In this document: piece by piece, positions 47,885-56,608 of the stretch
Numbering within the stretch: position 1 is the first letter of the stretch
Layout of the letters: the number at the start of each line of letters is the position of its first letter
Assembly: GCA_020631895.1 (NCBI GenBank)
Contig: JACKGR010000001.1
Span: 1 to 64,000, forward strand
DNA from: Candidatus Nomurabacteria bacterium
GTDB taxonomy: Bacteria; Patescibacteriota; Saccharimonadia; Saccharimonadales; UBA7683
Length of the DNA stretch: 64,000 bases
Direction of reading: 5' to 3'
Notes under the pieces: model-generated
What the model was told of the DNA's origin: nothing
Seen by the model: the letters and a program-made list of their open reading frames with translations, nothing else
The model's database searches: none
Program-made: the position numbers and the translations under genes

Positions 47885-49350
47885 ACTGATTTAGTTTTTA
47901 GCTTTGTCTTGATCTTATTTCTTGCTTTTGCGGTTTTTACGTATTTTAGCCAATCTGACTTGGGGTGGTTAGATTGGCTGGTTTTTACCTCAACAACATC
48001 ACCACTATTTAACTGATGATCAAACCGCGCAATTTTTCCGTTTACTATAAATGTTTTGGAGGAGTCCCCAATATCAGAATGAACAGCGTAAGCAAAGTCG
48101 AGCGGGAACGACCCTTCGGGTAGATCATAGATATCGCCATCGGGTGAATATATGAATATCCGATCTCCGAAAAGATCGACTTTAATATCTTCAATTGGTG
48201 TTCCTTCTTGAACTAGCTTAGCAGTTTGCTTCAGTTGACTTGTCCAATCAAGGTGCTCAGGCAGGGCTGAAACAGACCGCCTTTTAAAGTAGTTTTTGGA
48301 TTGCTTTTGTTCATTATAGTGAAAACTCGCAGCCATACCGTTTTCAGCAAAATCGTGCATTTGTTTAGTTCTAATCTGAAATTCTATAATTTGATCGTCA
48401 GAAGTCTTCACAGTCGTGTGTAAGCTCTGGTAGCCATTTGTCTTTGGGGTTGCAATGTAATCTTTTATTTTATGAATAATTGGTTGATATAGATTATGGA
48501 TAATACCCAATGTTTTATAACAGCTAGATTTGCTACCAACTATCACTCTTATCGCCATTAGATCATATACCTCATTTATATCCTCGTCATATTTGGTTAA
48601 CTTCCTGTGGAGGCTATAGATGCTTTTAATTCTCCCATCAATCTGGTGTTTTATCTTTTGCTCTTTAAGTATGTCGCTGACTTCATCTTTAACTTTATAA
48701 AGACGTGCGTAGGCTTTGGCGACACGTTTTTTTGTTAGCTTTTTTAGATAAGAGTAGCGCTTTGGTTCTAGGTATGAAAATGATATCTCCTCTATCTCAA
48801 CTCTGACACGTCCCATCCCTAGTCGATCAGCTAATCTGGCAAATACCTCAAGTGACTCGTCGGCTATTTTGTGTTGCTTTTCTGGTGATAGGTACTTCAG
48901 TGTCCTTAGATTGTGCAGCCTATCGGCTAGCTTAATGACCAGAACTCTGGAGTCTTTACCGATAGCGATGAGGAATTTACTAAGGTTATCACGAGTTTTT
49001 GGCAGATAGCTCTTTATCTCACGCATTCCTTTTCTAGCGGCGCTAACTTTTGTGACCCCATCAATTAAAAATGCGATGTCTTTACCAAAGTTATCTTCAA
49101 TCTCTTGGAGTGTTGTATCTGTATCCTCGAGTGTGTCATGAAGAATTGCAGCGATAACAGAGTCGAGATCAACCTGCCAATCAATCAGGATTGAAGCGAC
49201 CGATAATGGATGAGTAATATATGGCTCTCCCGATGCACGTAGTTGTCCGTTATGCTTAACTGATGCAAAATCAATCGCTTTTTCAATCTTATTACGTTGC
49301 ATAAAGCTAAATCGGTCTTTGGCTTGTTTGAGTAATTCATCCTTATCCAT
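47881..49350 (-). CDS. RSH-family (p)ppGpp synthetase/hydrolase without a C-terminal ACT domain
   Basis: 489 residues from ATG 49350; a 45-residue upstream reading from 49485 overlaps the divergent rpe gene and is rejected. The HD hydrolase domain has HNGQLRASGEPYITHPL and ILHDTLEDTD; the synthetase domain has EDINEVYDLMAIRVIV and KTNGYQSLHTTV; a TGS domain ends the protein (DRIFIYSPDGDIYDLPEGSFPLDFAYAVH). Full-length RelA/SpoT has about 700-750 residues with zinc-finger and ACT domains, which are absent. It controls the stringent alarmone, probably in both directions, since the HD residues look intact. TATAAT lies 10 nt before the ATG. Confidence 0.93.
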   Translation of the reverse strand: MDKDELLKQAKDRFSFMQRNKIEKAIDFASVKHNGQLRASGEPYITHPLSVASILIDWQVDLDSVIAAILHDTLEDTDTTLQEIEDNFGKDIAFLIDGVTKVSAARKGMREIKSYLPKTRDNLSKFLIAIGKDSRVLVIKLADRLHNLRTLKYLSPEKQHKIADESLEVFARLADRLGMGRVRVEIEEISFSYLEPKRYSYLKKLTKKRVAKAYARLYKVKDEVSDILKEQKIKHQIDGRIKSIYSLHRKLTKYDEDINEVYDLMAIRVIVGSKSSCYKTLGIIHNLYQPIIHKIKDYIATPKTNGYQSLHTTVKTSDDQIIEFQIRTKQMHDFAENGMAASFHYNEQKQSKNYFKRRSVSALPEHLDWTSQLKQTAKLVQEGTPIEDIKVDLFGDRIFIYSPDGDIYDLPEGSFPLDFAYAVHSDIGDSSKTFIVNGKIARFDHQLNSGDVVEVKTSQSNHPKSDWLKYVKTAKARNKIKTKLKTKSV

Positions 49351-49360
49351 CTTGAACTTT

Positions 49361-49366
49361 ATTATA
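49361..49366 (-). promoter_or_regulatory. -10 box TATAAT of the RSH gene
   Basis: Minus-strand TATAAT, 10 nt before ATG 49350, giving a very short leader. Confidence 0.5.
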
Positions 49367-49374
49367 ACCGTTGA

Positions 49375-49383
49375 TGGTACAAT
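49375..49383 (+). promoter_or_regulatory. TGn-extended -10 box of rpe
   Basis: TGG-TACAAT ends 9 nt before ATG 49393, so the transcript is leaderless or nearly so. Only 11 nt separate this -10 hexamer from the divergent RSH -10 box. Confidence 0.5.
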
Positions 49384-49392
49384 CAATATAAT

Positions 49393-50025
49393 ATGAATAT
49401 TGTTTGTCCAACCATTACTGCAGAAAACGCACACACATATCGTGAACAGGTTGAGAGAGTTTGTACTTTTGCCAAGCACATACATCTCGATCTAATGGAT
49501 GGCAAATTCGCGTCTAACCAGAGCATTGAGCCAGAAAAATTATGGTTACCAGACAACATCACATGTGACGTTCACGCAATGTATGATAATCCTGAGTCAA
49601 TTCTCGATGAAGTTTCAAAGCTTTCGGTTAGAACTTTTATCGTTCCAGCGGAGACAAAATGTGATTTCAATTCTCTTTCGAGCTTAGTACGAGCCAAAAA
49701 TATGTATTTTGGGTTAGCTCTACTGGCTGAGACTACTGTGGAGAGTGCAAAAAGCGCGATTGAACTAGCCGATCATGTACTAATCTTTAGTGGAAACTTA
49801 GGGCATCAGGGCGGTTCAATGGCGGACATGAATCTTCTTAGTAAAGTCGATCAAATTAGATCTATAAATAGAATCGCAGAAATAGGCTGGGATGGTGGTA
49901 TCAACTCTGAAAATATTGCCCAGATTGCTAGTTCAGGGGTTACAGTTTTCAACTCCGGTGGATTTATACATTTTGCTAATGACCCATCAAAAGCCTATCA
50001 ATCACTAGTGTCCGAGATATCTTAA
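49393..50025 (+). CDS. rpe: Ribulose-phosphate 3-epimerase
   Basis: 210 residues, TIM barrel. Interconverts ribulose 5-phosphate and xylulose 5-phosphate. IHLDLMDGKF carries the metal-binding His and Asp; DVHAMY is the second site; GNLGHQGGSM and EIGWDGGINSENI match the phosphate-binding loops, with the catalytic Asp in the latter. Slightly divergent (INYCDVHLM-type motif reduced), so confidence is below certainty. Together with rpiB and transketolase it completes a non-oxidative pentose phosphate set in this region. Confidence 0.85.
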   Translation: MNIVCPTITAENAHTYREQVERVCTFAKHIHLDLMDGKFASNQSIEPEKLWLPDNITCDVHAMYDNPESILDEVSKLSVRTFIVPAETKCDFNSLSSLVRAKNMYFGLALLAETTVESAKSAIELADHVLIFSGNLGHQGGSMADMNLLSKVDQIRSINRIAEIGWDGGINSENIAQIASSGVTVFNSGGFIHFANDPSKAYQSLVSEIS

Positions 50026-50062
50026 ACAAAGTTTACATGCTGAAGATTAACTATAATGCTTA

Positions 50063-50071
50063 TGGTATAAT
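50063..50071 (+). promoter_or_regulatory. TGn-extended -10 promoter of the transketolase operon
   Basis: TGG-TATAAT with a leader of about 23 nt to ATG 50101; a second TATAAT lies upstream at 50052-50057. Confidence 0.5.
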
Positions 50072-50100
50072 GTACCTTAAGAAAGTGACGCCGCAAACAG

Positions 50101-50964
50101 ATGGGGAACAAAAGAACATACACCATAACTCAGCTTAATAAAATCGCTCAGGATATTCGTCAAGATATTATAAGAATGTTGGAGCACGCAGGAAGCGGAC
50201 ATTCGGCAGGGCCTCTTGGGATGGCGGATGTGTTTACAGCACTTTATTTTGATATTTTAAATCATGATCCCAAAAATCCAGATTGGGCTGATAGAGATAT
50301 TTTTCTACTTTCCAATGGACATATAGTTCCAGTTCTATACGCTACAATGGCTCACGCAGGTTATTTTAATACAAAAGAGCTTATGACATTAAGGCAATTT
50401 GGATCACGCCTTCAGGGTCATCCGGAGCGTAAGTTGTTGCCAGGACTTGAATCTACCAGTGGCCCACTAGGGTCAGGCTTAGGACAGGCATGTGGTATCG
50501 GGCTAGCAATGCATATGGACAATGTTACTCATCGCTGGATATATGTCGCTACAGGTGATGGTGAACTTAACGAAGGAAGCAACTGGGAAGCAATTATGCT
50601 TGCTGCAAAATATAAACTCTCAAATATTATTGCAATTGTAGATAGAAATTACATTCAAATCGATGGCGGGACTGAAGATGTGATGCCACTTGAGGACTTA
50701 AGTTCTAAGTGGGAAAGCTTTGGTTGGCATGTCCAAGAAGTAGACGGAAATAATATAGAAAGTGTTATTGACGCCTGCTCCATGGCGCGTGCGATTACCA
50801 ACCAACCTAGCGTAATCATAGCGCACACAATACCCGGCAAGGGAGTCCCTTTTATGGAGTATGATTTTAGATGGCATGGCATTCCACCAGACAAAGCTCA
50901 AGCTAAAGAGGCGTTGCATGATCTAAGAACACTAAAGGGCAAAATTGAAGGAGAACACCAATGA
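50101..50964 (+). CDS. Transketolase, N-terminal (thiamine diphosphate-binding) subunit
   Basis: 287 residues, the N-terminal half of transketolase as a separate polypeptide. HAGSGHSAGPLGMADVFTALY near residue 30, STSGPLGSGLGQACGIGLAM, and the ThDP/Mg motif GDGELNEGSNWEAIMLAAKYKLSNIIAIVDRN near 150. Split transketolases occur in archaea and many CPR bacteria. It transfers two-carbon units between sugar phosphates. The last ATGA overlaps the start of the second subunit, ensuring equal synthesis. Confidence 0.93.
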   Translation: MGNKRTYTITQLNKIAQDIRQDIIRMLEHAGSGHSAGPLGMADVFTALYFDILNHDPKNPDWADRDIFLLSNGHIVPVLYATMAHAGYFNTKELMTLRQFGSRLQGHPERKLLPGLESTSGPLGSGLGQACGIGLAMHMDNVTHRWIYVATGDGELNEGSNWEAIMLAAKYKLSNIIAIVDRNYIQIDGGTEDVMPLEDLSSKWESFGWHVQEVDGNNIESVIDACSMARAITNQPSVIIAHTIPGKGVPFMEYDFRWHGIPPDKAQAKEALHDLRTLKGKIEGEHQ

Positions 50965-51923
50965 GTATGTTCTTAGTCGACACTCTTCAAGATTTAGTGG
51001 TTGAGCCAATGAAAAAAGGTTATGGCAGAGGATTGCTTGAGGCGGGTAAAAATAATTTACAAATTGTTGCTCTGTCTTCAGATGTTGTGGGATCTACCGG
51101 TACTGATGAATTTACAAAAGAGTTTCCAGAACGATTTATAGAGGTTGGTATCGCTGAGCAAAATCTTGTAGCTGTAGCGTCAGGTATGGCTGCTATGAAC
51201 AAAGTTCCGGTTGCAGCAGCTTATGCGGCTTTTATGCCCGGGCGTTGCTGGGAGCAAATACGTACAACTATTTGTATAAATGATAGGCCAGTTGTTCTTG
51301 TGGGTACTCATGCTGGCATTTCTGATGCGCCCGACGCAGCGACCCATCAGATGCTTGAAGATATTGCAATTATGCGCAGCCTGCCAAATATGGTTGTAGT
51401 AGCACCATGCGACTCTGAAGAAGCCAGAAAGGCTATCATAGATGCAACGAGCTTGGATAAACCAATATATATAAGAATTGCGAGAGATGACACACCAATA
51501 ATCACCACTACAAAGACACCGTTCATCATTGGCAAAGCCAATGTTTTTAAAGAGGGCTCCGATATCACCATTATCTCTACCGGTAGATCGACATACCATG
51601 CCCTTCTTGCAGCTAGTATTCTTGACAAGGACAACATAAATGCTGAAATTGTTCATTGCTCAACGATTAAGCCGCTTGATGAATCTACTATTCTTAAAAG
51701 CGTGAAAAAGACTGGTAAGGTTGTGGTTACTGAAGAACATCAAATAACAGGTGGTCTTGGCGGTGCTGTCGCAGAACTGCTTGGCGAGGAATATCCTGTG
51801 CCAATGAGGCGAGTTGGTGTTAAAGACCGTTTTGGTGAAAGTGGCAAACCAGACGATCTATTGAGAGCCATGGGGCTCACCCCAACACATATTGCGATGG
51901 CTGCACATCAGTTGATTGGCTAA
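50961..51923 (+). CDS. Transketolase, C-terminal (pyrimidine-binding) subunit
   Basis: 320 residues, the C-terminal half of transketolase. VGIAEQNLVAVASGMAAM has the conserved catalytic Glu of the ThDP aminopyrimidine site; GTHAGISDAPDAATHQMLEDIAIMRSLPN and TEEHQITGGLGGAVAELL are the remaining signature segments. It forms the active enzyme with the preceding subunit, which it overlaps by 4 nt. The EamA transporter gene starts 4 nt after its stop. Confidence 0.93.
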   Translation: MSMFLVDTLQDLVVEPMKKGYGRGLLEAGKNNLQIVALSSDVVGSTGTDEFTKEFPERFIEVGIAEQNLVAVASGMAAMNKVPVAAAYAAFMPGRCWEQIRTTICINDRPVVLVGTHAGISDAPDAATHQMLEDIAIMRSLPNMVVVAPCDSEEARKAIIDATSLDKPIYIRIARDDTPIITTTKTPFIIGKANVFKEGSDITIISTGRSTYHALLAASILDKDNINAEIVHCSTIKPLDESTILKSVKKTGKVVVTEEHQITGGLGGAVAELLGEEYPVPMRRVGVKDRFGESGKPDDLLRAMGLTPTHIAMAAHQLIG

Positions 51924-51927
51924 TAAT

Positions 51928-52797
51928 ATGCCCTGGCAATTACTTATGCTTTTCCAAAACTTGCTTTCAGCAAGTTTTGCTCTACTCTCAAGGCAAATCA
52001 ATAAAAAGATAAAAGGTGCCCATTTTCAGGTTATTGCAGTTGTATTTACCGTTATTATATTATTCGGACTATTTTTTTCTATACCAAGAGGTGGCTTTCA
52101 GCCAAAATATTTGATTGAAAATTTGGAATTATTTATTTTTGCCGGAGTCTGTTTTGGCCTCACCAACATCGCTAGCTATAAGGTTTTTCAATACCTAGAT
52201 GCTGGTATAGCTACAATTCTATCGACCCTAAATACTTTAGCAGCAGTCGTAATAGCTACACTTTTTATCGATGAGGGTCTAACTCTACGGCAAGCAATTG
52301 GTGCATTTGTTTTGATGACAGGTATATGGCTGATTATGTCTATTCACCTTAGAAAGTATGAAAAAAATAGATGGCTTATTGGACTTGCTTTATCAATTGC
52401 TGCGGCTGTATTTTTTGGATTTGCCACAACTACGGAGAAACATCTGCTCAATAACATGCCCCTACCGGTGTATATTTTATTTGGCTGGGGCTTTCAATGG
52501 TTGGCAGCTATGGTTTTGAGCTTGGTAAATAAGTACAAGTGGCGAAATCTGATTAAAAGTCCTATATTAAAAAGTGTGTTACTGGCCGGTTTAGTACGGT
52601 CCACCGCAGGGTTTTTATTTATACTGGCCTTGGTTAAATCAAATAACGTATCAATTATTGCTGTTCTATCTGGAGTAAAGGCAATTTTTGTTGTAATATT
52701 AGCAGATTTTATACTCAAAGAGCGGAAGTATGTTGTTAAAAAAATACAAGCAGCTCTTCTTGTTACGGCTGGTGTAGCTATTATGCTAATAAAATAA
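51928..52797 (+). CDS. EamA/DMT-family transporter
   Basis: 289 residues from ATG 51928; the in-frame TTG at 51916 lies inside the transketolase gene. About ten hydrophobic helices in two EamA repeats; the first repeat ends with YLDAGIATILSTLNTLAAVVIATLFIDEGLT and the second with ALVKSNNVSIIAVLSGVKAIFVVILADFIL. Similar in layout to 11854-12705. Placed between transketolase and aldolase, it might move a sugar or a phosphorylated intermediate, but the substrate is unknown. Confidence 0.83.
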   Translation: MPWQLLMLFQNLLSASFALLSRQINKKIKGAHFQVIAVVFTVIILFGLFFSIPRGGFQPKYLIENLELFIFAGVCFGLTNIASYKVFQYLDAGIATILSTLNTLAAVVIATLFIDEGLTLRQAIGAFVLMTGIWLIMSIHLRKYEKNRWLIGLALSIAAAVFFGFATTTEKHLLNNMPLPVYILFGWGFQWLAAMVLSLVNKYKWRNLIKSPILKSVLLAGLVRSTAGFLFILALVKSNNVSIIAVLSGVKAIFVVILADFILKERKYVVKKIQAALLVTAGVAIMLIK

Positions 52798-52799
52798 TG

Positions 52800-52805
52800 T
52801 ACAAT
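52800..52805 (+). promoter_or_regulatory. -10 box TACAAT, leaderless promoter of aldolase
   Basis: TACAAT ends 8 nt before ATG 52814. Confidence 0.55.
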
Positions 52806-52813
52806 ATATAACT

Positions 52814-53725
52814 ATGAGCTTAACCATAAGAGAAATTAGAGATAACTGTTTAAAAGCCAGACATTTAATGCAGAGGGCACGAACTCAAAAGTTTGCAGTT
52901 GGTGCTTTTAATATAGATAACCAGGAGACTTTGATAGCGGTTTGTCGTGCTGCACAAGAAACTAAATCACCAGTTATGGTTGAGGTTAGTAAAGGTGAAG
53001 TCGATGCGATGGGCCTAGATAACATTAGAGATCTTGTTGACAACTATCGGCGAGAGTACGGTGTTGAAATGTATATCAACCTAGATCATAGTCCGACGGT
53101 TGAAGATACAAAACGAGGTATTGATGCAGGTTTTGAGTTTATTCATATTGATATATCTCAAGCAAGACATGATGCTACAGATGAAGAAATCATCAAAGAA
53201 ACTAAACAGATTGTAGAATATGCAAAATTTACAGGTGCGATTGTCGAGAGTGAGCTCCACTATTTTGGTGGGTCATCGAATTTACATAAAGAGAAGATTG
53301 ATTATGATGAAGTCAAGAAGACGTTTTCAACACCACTTGGAGCAAAAGAATTTGTTATGGCGACAGGAATTGACACATTTGCGGCAGCTATTGGTAATCT
53401 TCACGGAAAATATCCTGTACCAAAAGTATTAGACCTTGATCTACTAACTGAGATCCGTAAAAAAATTGATTGCAACATAAGCTTACATGGTGGATCGGGT
53501 ACTCCACTTCATTATTTTGAGCAAGCAGCAAAGATCGGAGTCTCTAAGATTAATATTAACACCGACATGAGGATTGCTTTTAGAAATACGTTAGAGAAGG
53601 TTTTAAAAGAAAACCCAGATGAGTATGCAGTAGTTAAGTTAATGCCAGATGTCTATAAAGCTGTTCAAAAAGTAATTGAAGATAAAATTGAGGCATTCGG
53701 TACAGCTGGAAGAGCCGTCCTCTAA
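52814..53725 (+). CDS. fba: Class II fructose-bisphosphate aldolase family protein
   Basis: 303 residues, zinc-dependent TIM barrel. Splits fructose 1,6-bisphosphate (or a related ketose bisphosphate) into triose phosphates. VEMYINLDHSPTVED holds the catalytic Asp region and a zinc His, AIVESELHYFGG the Glu segment, AIGNLHGKYP the second zinc His, and NISLHGGSGTP the third with the phosphate loop; KININTDMRIAF is the C-terminal phosphate-binding segment. GatY/tagatose-type specificity cannot be excluded. The PfkB-type kinase gene follows with its own leaderless -10 at 53730, 4 nt after the stop. Confidence 0.9.
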   Translation: MSLTIREIRDNCLKARHLMQRARTQKFAVGAFNIDNQETLIAVCRAAQETKSPVMVEVSKGEVDAMGLDNIRDLVDNYRREYGVEMYINLDHSPTVEDTKRGIDAGFEFIHIDISQARHDATDEEIIKETKQIVEYAKFTGAIVESELHYFGGSSNLHKEKIDYDEVKKTFSTPLGAKEFVMATGIDTFAAAIGNLHGKYPVPKVLDLDLLTEIRKKIDCNISLHGGSGTPLHYFEQAAKIGVSKININTDMRIAFRNTLEKVLKENPDEYAVVKLMPDVYKAVQKVIEDKIEAFGTAGRAVL

Positions 53726-53729
53726 TGGG

Positions 53730-53735
53730 TATACT
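53730..53735 (+). promoter_or_regulatory. -10 box TATACT, leaderless promoter of the PfkB gene
   Basis: TATACT ends 6 nt before ATG 53742, which fixes that start; a longer reading from 53676 would overlap the aldolase gene by 50 nt. Confidence 0.55.
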
Positions 53736-53741
53736 GAAAAT

Positions 53742-54707
53742 ATGAATAAACCGCTTATAGTTTGCGTCGGTTCAGCAGCTCAGGATGTATTTTTAATGGG
53801 TAAAGTTTTTACTCCTGAGTGTGAAGCTGGCATCTGTTACGAGCATCTTAAACTGGGAGATAAATTATCAGTCGAGAAGATGGTTTACGCATCGGGCGGG
53901 AATGCAATGAACGCAGCAGTTACGTTTGCTCGCCAAGGAATTGAAACAAGTTTTATTAGTATTTTAGGGGACGATCCAGCTGGCCATGCTGTGCTCCATG
54001 AGCTAGATAATGAATCTGTGGGCACGAGACATGTGATAGTTGATAAAAAATACACCACTAGTTATTCAGTGATTCTACTAGCTCCTAATGGTGAGAGAAC
54101 GATATTAAACTATCATGGTGAACGTCTTAGCTCATGTCCCGACATAGTCTCAGACAAAACTCTCCGTGGAGACTGGCTTTACATATCTTCTGTTGGATCG
54201 ATGGAATTGCTACGAAGAATTGTTAAGATAGCAAAAGCAAATGGAATGAAGGTGGCATTTAATCCTGCGTCATATGAGATGAAGCATACTCAAGCTAGCG
54301 CTAATTTATTCTCTAGTATAGATTTGTTGGCACTAAATAAGGAGGAGGCTAGTCAATTTGTATCTGGTGATAGCTCTGAAGAGTTGGCAATTCAACTGTC
54401 GGATTCAGTACCTTTAGTGCTCGTAAGCGATGGACCAAAGGGTTCAGTTGCAACCGATGGTATGACAACATATAGTGCTGGTATCTATGATAACGTGGCG
54501 GTAATTGACAGAACGGGAGCGGGTGACGCATTCACAAGTGGCTTTATTGCAAAAATAGCATCTGGGGAGGGTATTGAAGAGTCTCTTATATTTGCAAGTG
54601 CAAACTCTACAAGCGTAGTCCAGAAGGTGGGTGCAAAAGCAGGAATATTACACGAGAATGCACGCCTACATGACATGAAAATTAAGACAAGAAAGATAGC
54701 TAACTGA
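53742..54707 (+). CDS. PfkB-family sugar kinase
   Basis: 321 residues from ATG 53742. Substrate-binding SGGNAMNAAVTFARQGIETSFISILGDD (about residues 48-75) and the anion-hole/ATP motif DRTGAGDAFTSGFIAKI (near 257-273) with catalytic Asp. PfkB kinases phosphorylate ribose, fructose 6-phosphate, adenosine or similar. Directly downstream of the aldolase, a phosphofructokinase-2-like role would supply its substrate; ribokinase activity would instead feed rpiB. Overlaps the next gene by one base (TGATG). Confidence 0.85.
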   Translation: MNKPLIVCVGSAAQDVFLMGKVFTPECEAGICYEHLKLGDKLSVEKMVYASGGNAMNAAVTFARQGIETSFISILGDDPAGHAVLHELDNESVGTRHVIVDKKYTTSYSVILLAPNGERTILNYHGERLSSCPDIVSDKTLRGDWLYISSVGSMELLRRIVKIAKANGMKVAFNPASYEMKHTQASANLFSSIDLLALNKEEASQFVSGDSSEELAIQLSDSVPLVLVSDGPKGSVATDGMTTYSAGIYDNVAVIDRTGAGDAFTSGFIAKIASGEGIEESLIFASANSTSVVQKVGAKAGILHENARLHDMKIKTRKIAN

Positions 54708-55948
54708 TGAGTAAGCTATTTAGAGATTTACTCGATGCAACCGAGCCGACTTTTACACTTTCTCTTAGGAATCTCGAAGAACTGTCTGGTCATAAAAATG
54801 TTGATAATGCTCTCGCAGCTGAGATCTTACAGAAGACAAATGCAGCAATCCGAGGACTTGGGTTAGATGTTGATGATACAACGGATCGAGAACTGTATCA
54901 TGCTCTTGAGGGCAAGGTCAGAGATCATAATGTTCATTTGGCTAAAAGTCTGGGTACTAGTGAGGATGCCGCGATTAGAGACATCGTGCCAAAATTAGTA
55001 AAAGCGGTGGAGGACTCAGATGTACCAAGACGATGCTGGGTACTAAAAAAATCTGTTGCTAAAGAGATGCTCAGAAAGATGCCGCCTAAAGTTATGATGA
55101 AGAACCTGGGTTATCGCTCAATCGAGAGCATGTTTAAAAACGAGAACTTTTCTGAAATATATGCTGGATTAAGGTTCTCCGAAGGGGCAGATTGGTTAAA
55201 TGAATATAATGAATTATTTCAAAAATCAGTTACACCATCAAATTTTGAGAATCGTGAAATCGAAATTGTAATCATGGATCATGACAAATGGGTGGACATG
55301 GCCGATGGTTTTGTAAAGAAGAAACTTCATAACGTTACACACTCAAAGGAGATGGGCGTTATTATTGTTGTGCCAATGCATCAAACACATATGCGAGGAC
55401 TTACACTTAAGACCCTGCCTTTGTTATTCCACTATATAAATGAGATAAGATTATATTCGGCATTTTTTAAACTTAAAAGTACTGCACCCCACTTTGGAAA
55501 GACTATTACCGACACATTGATTGCCGATGTTAGTAGTGGAGCTGTTATCGCCGGGCATAATATTCACTGGCGAGTAATTCAAAGATATCTCGGTCGTCAT
55601 AAAGAGGATCGAGACGCTGAGGCCTTTGAGCCCCATGTTCAACCAGAGGATCTGCACTGGCGTAAAGCAGAAGAGAGCCTGTTTAAGCTCGATAATGAGT
55701 TGAAGTTTTGGCAGGATATGGATTATGTCGGTAGAATCGCCAAGGATGGAGATCCGGTCGCTTTTAATTTATTTGATGTGTCTTTTGCATATAGCAATGG
55801 TGAATCTTATCAAAATAGGTATTTCTATCATATGCGAGAAAGCTTATGGAATGAAATCTTTATACGATACATGGGTGTCGAGACGATAAGGCGACAAATT
55901 CTATTACAACTGGATAACGATATGATTAAGCCGGAGAACTTGGTATGA
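54707..55948 (+). CDS. Conserved unknown protein in the aldolase-kinase operon
   Basis: 413 residues; I do not recognise a named family. It is a soluble, largely helical protein. Segments that look conserved-type: RRCWVLKKSVAKEMLRKMPPKVMMKNLGYRSIESM (about 105-140), a Trp-rich HDKWVDMAD near 195, HIHWRVIQRYLGRH near 285 and a C-terminal FYHMRESLWNEIFIRYMG. No signal peptide, membrane helix or classical catalytic motif. It overlaps the kinase by 1 nt and the LOG-like gene by 4 nt (ATGA), so it is made together with carbohydrate enzymes. Confidence 0.75.
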   Translation: MSKLFRDLLDATEPTFTLSLRNLEELSGHKNVDNALAAEILQKTNAAIRGLGLDVDDTTDRELYHALEGKVRDHNVHLAKSLGTSEDAAIRDIVPKLVKAVEDSDVPRRCWVLKKSVAKEMLRKMPPKVMMKNLGYRSIESMFKNENFSEIYAGLRFSEGADWLNEYNELFQKSVTPSNFENREIEIVIMDHDKWVDMADGFVKKKLHNVTHSKEMGVIIVVPMHQTHMRGLTLKTLPLLFHYINEIRLYSAFFKLKSTAPHFGKTITDTLIADVSSGAVIAGHNIHWRVIQRYLGRHKEDRDAEAFEPHVQPEDLHWRKAEESLFKLDNELKFWQDMDYVGRIAKDGDPVAFNLFDVSFAYSNGESYQNRYFYHMRESLWNEIFIRYMGVETIRRQILLQLDNDMIKPENLV

Positions 55949-56571
55949 CAGCTAAAATCAAGCCAATCAGAATTGATTCTTCAAAACCTTTTATAGATAA
56001 GGATAGATTAACTATTTGTGTTAGCGGTGCTGCTCGAGGTAAAACTGTGGATGTTGATTATCAACTAGCATTTGATTTAGGTAAGCAAATTGCAGAACAC
56101 GGACACACCTTAATTACCGGGGCAACGCTTGGCTTGCCAGATTGGGCTGCACAAGGAGCAAAAAGTGCTGGAGGGATGAGTATTGGAATCAGCCCGGCCG
56201 CAAGTTATAAAGAGCATATAAATACCTACCGATTACCAACAACGTCTTACGACTTTATCCTCTACACTGGCCTAAACTATGTTGGCAGGGATGCGCTTTT
56301 AGTTCAAAGTTCAGACGCAGTCATGAGCGTAGGTGGCAGGATGGGTACTGTTCATGAATTTGCAACCGCTATTGAAAGCCACGTTCCAGTAGGTGTATTA
56401 ACCGAATCAGGAGGTACATCTGAGGAGTTTGAACATCTTATGCTAGCGGCAGGTTTATGCCACGATGGAATTTGCGACGGCAAACACGAAGTAGTTTTTG
56501 ATTCTGACCCTAAAAATCTACTGTTAAGAATCGTTAAACTTCTAGACACTAATCACGGCCATAAACATTGA
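55945..56571 (+). CDS. LOG/SLOG-family Rossmann protein
   Basis: 208 residues. The SLOG pattern is clear: LTICVSGAARGKTVDVDYQLAFDLGKQIAEHGHTLITGATLGLPDWAAQGAK and the phosphate-binding MSVGGRMGTVHEFATAI (family consensus GGxGTxxE). LOG proteins release a base from nucleotides, for example cytokinin riboside monophosphates, and SLOG domains also sense nucleotides. The middle Met (GGRMGT) is unusual. It ends the aldolase-kinase-unknown operon, 37 nt before uvrB. Confidence 0.83.
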   Translation: MTAKIKPIRIDSSKPFIDKDRLTICVSGAARGKTVDVDYQLAFDLGKQIAEHGHTLITGATLGLPDWAAQGAKSAGGMSIGISPAASYKEHINTYRLPTTSYDFILYTGLNYVGRDALLVQSSDAVMSVGGRMGTVHEFATAIESHVPVGVLTESGGTSEEFEHLMLAAGLCHDGICDGKHEVVFDSDPKNLLLRIVKLLDTNHGHKH

Positions 56572-56608
56572 TAAGGCATTATCTGGGGTCATCTGTTAAA
56601 CTTAAGTG

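Noticed and set aside
49351..49485. 45-residue N-terminal extension of the RSH protein
   Set aside because: It overlaps the divergent rpe gene and lies upstream of the TATAAT at 49361-49366; ATG 49350 gives the normal N-terminus.
50101..51923. Frameshifted transketolase
   Set aside because: Both halves have intact domains, their own starts and an ATGA overlap, as in naturally split transketolases.
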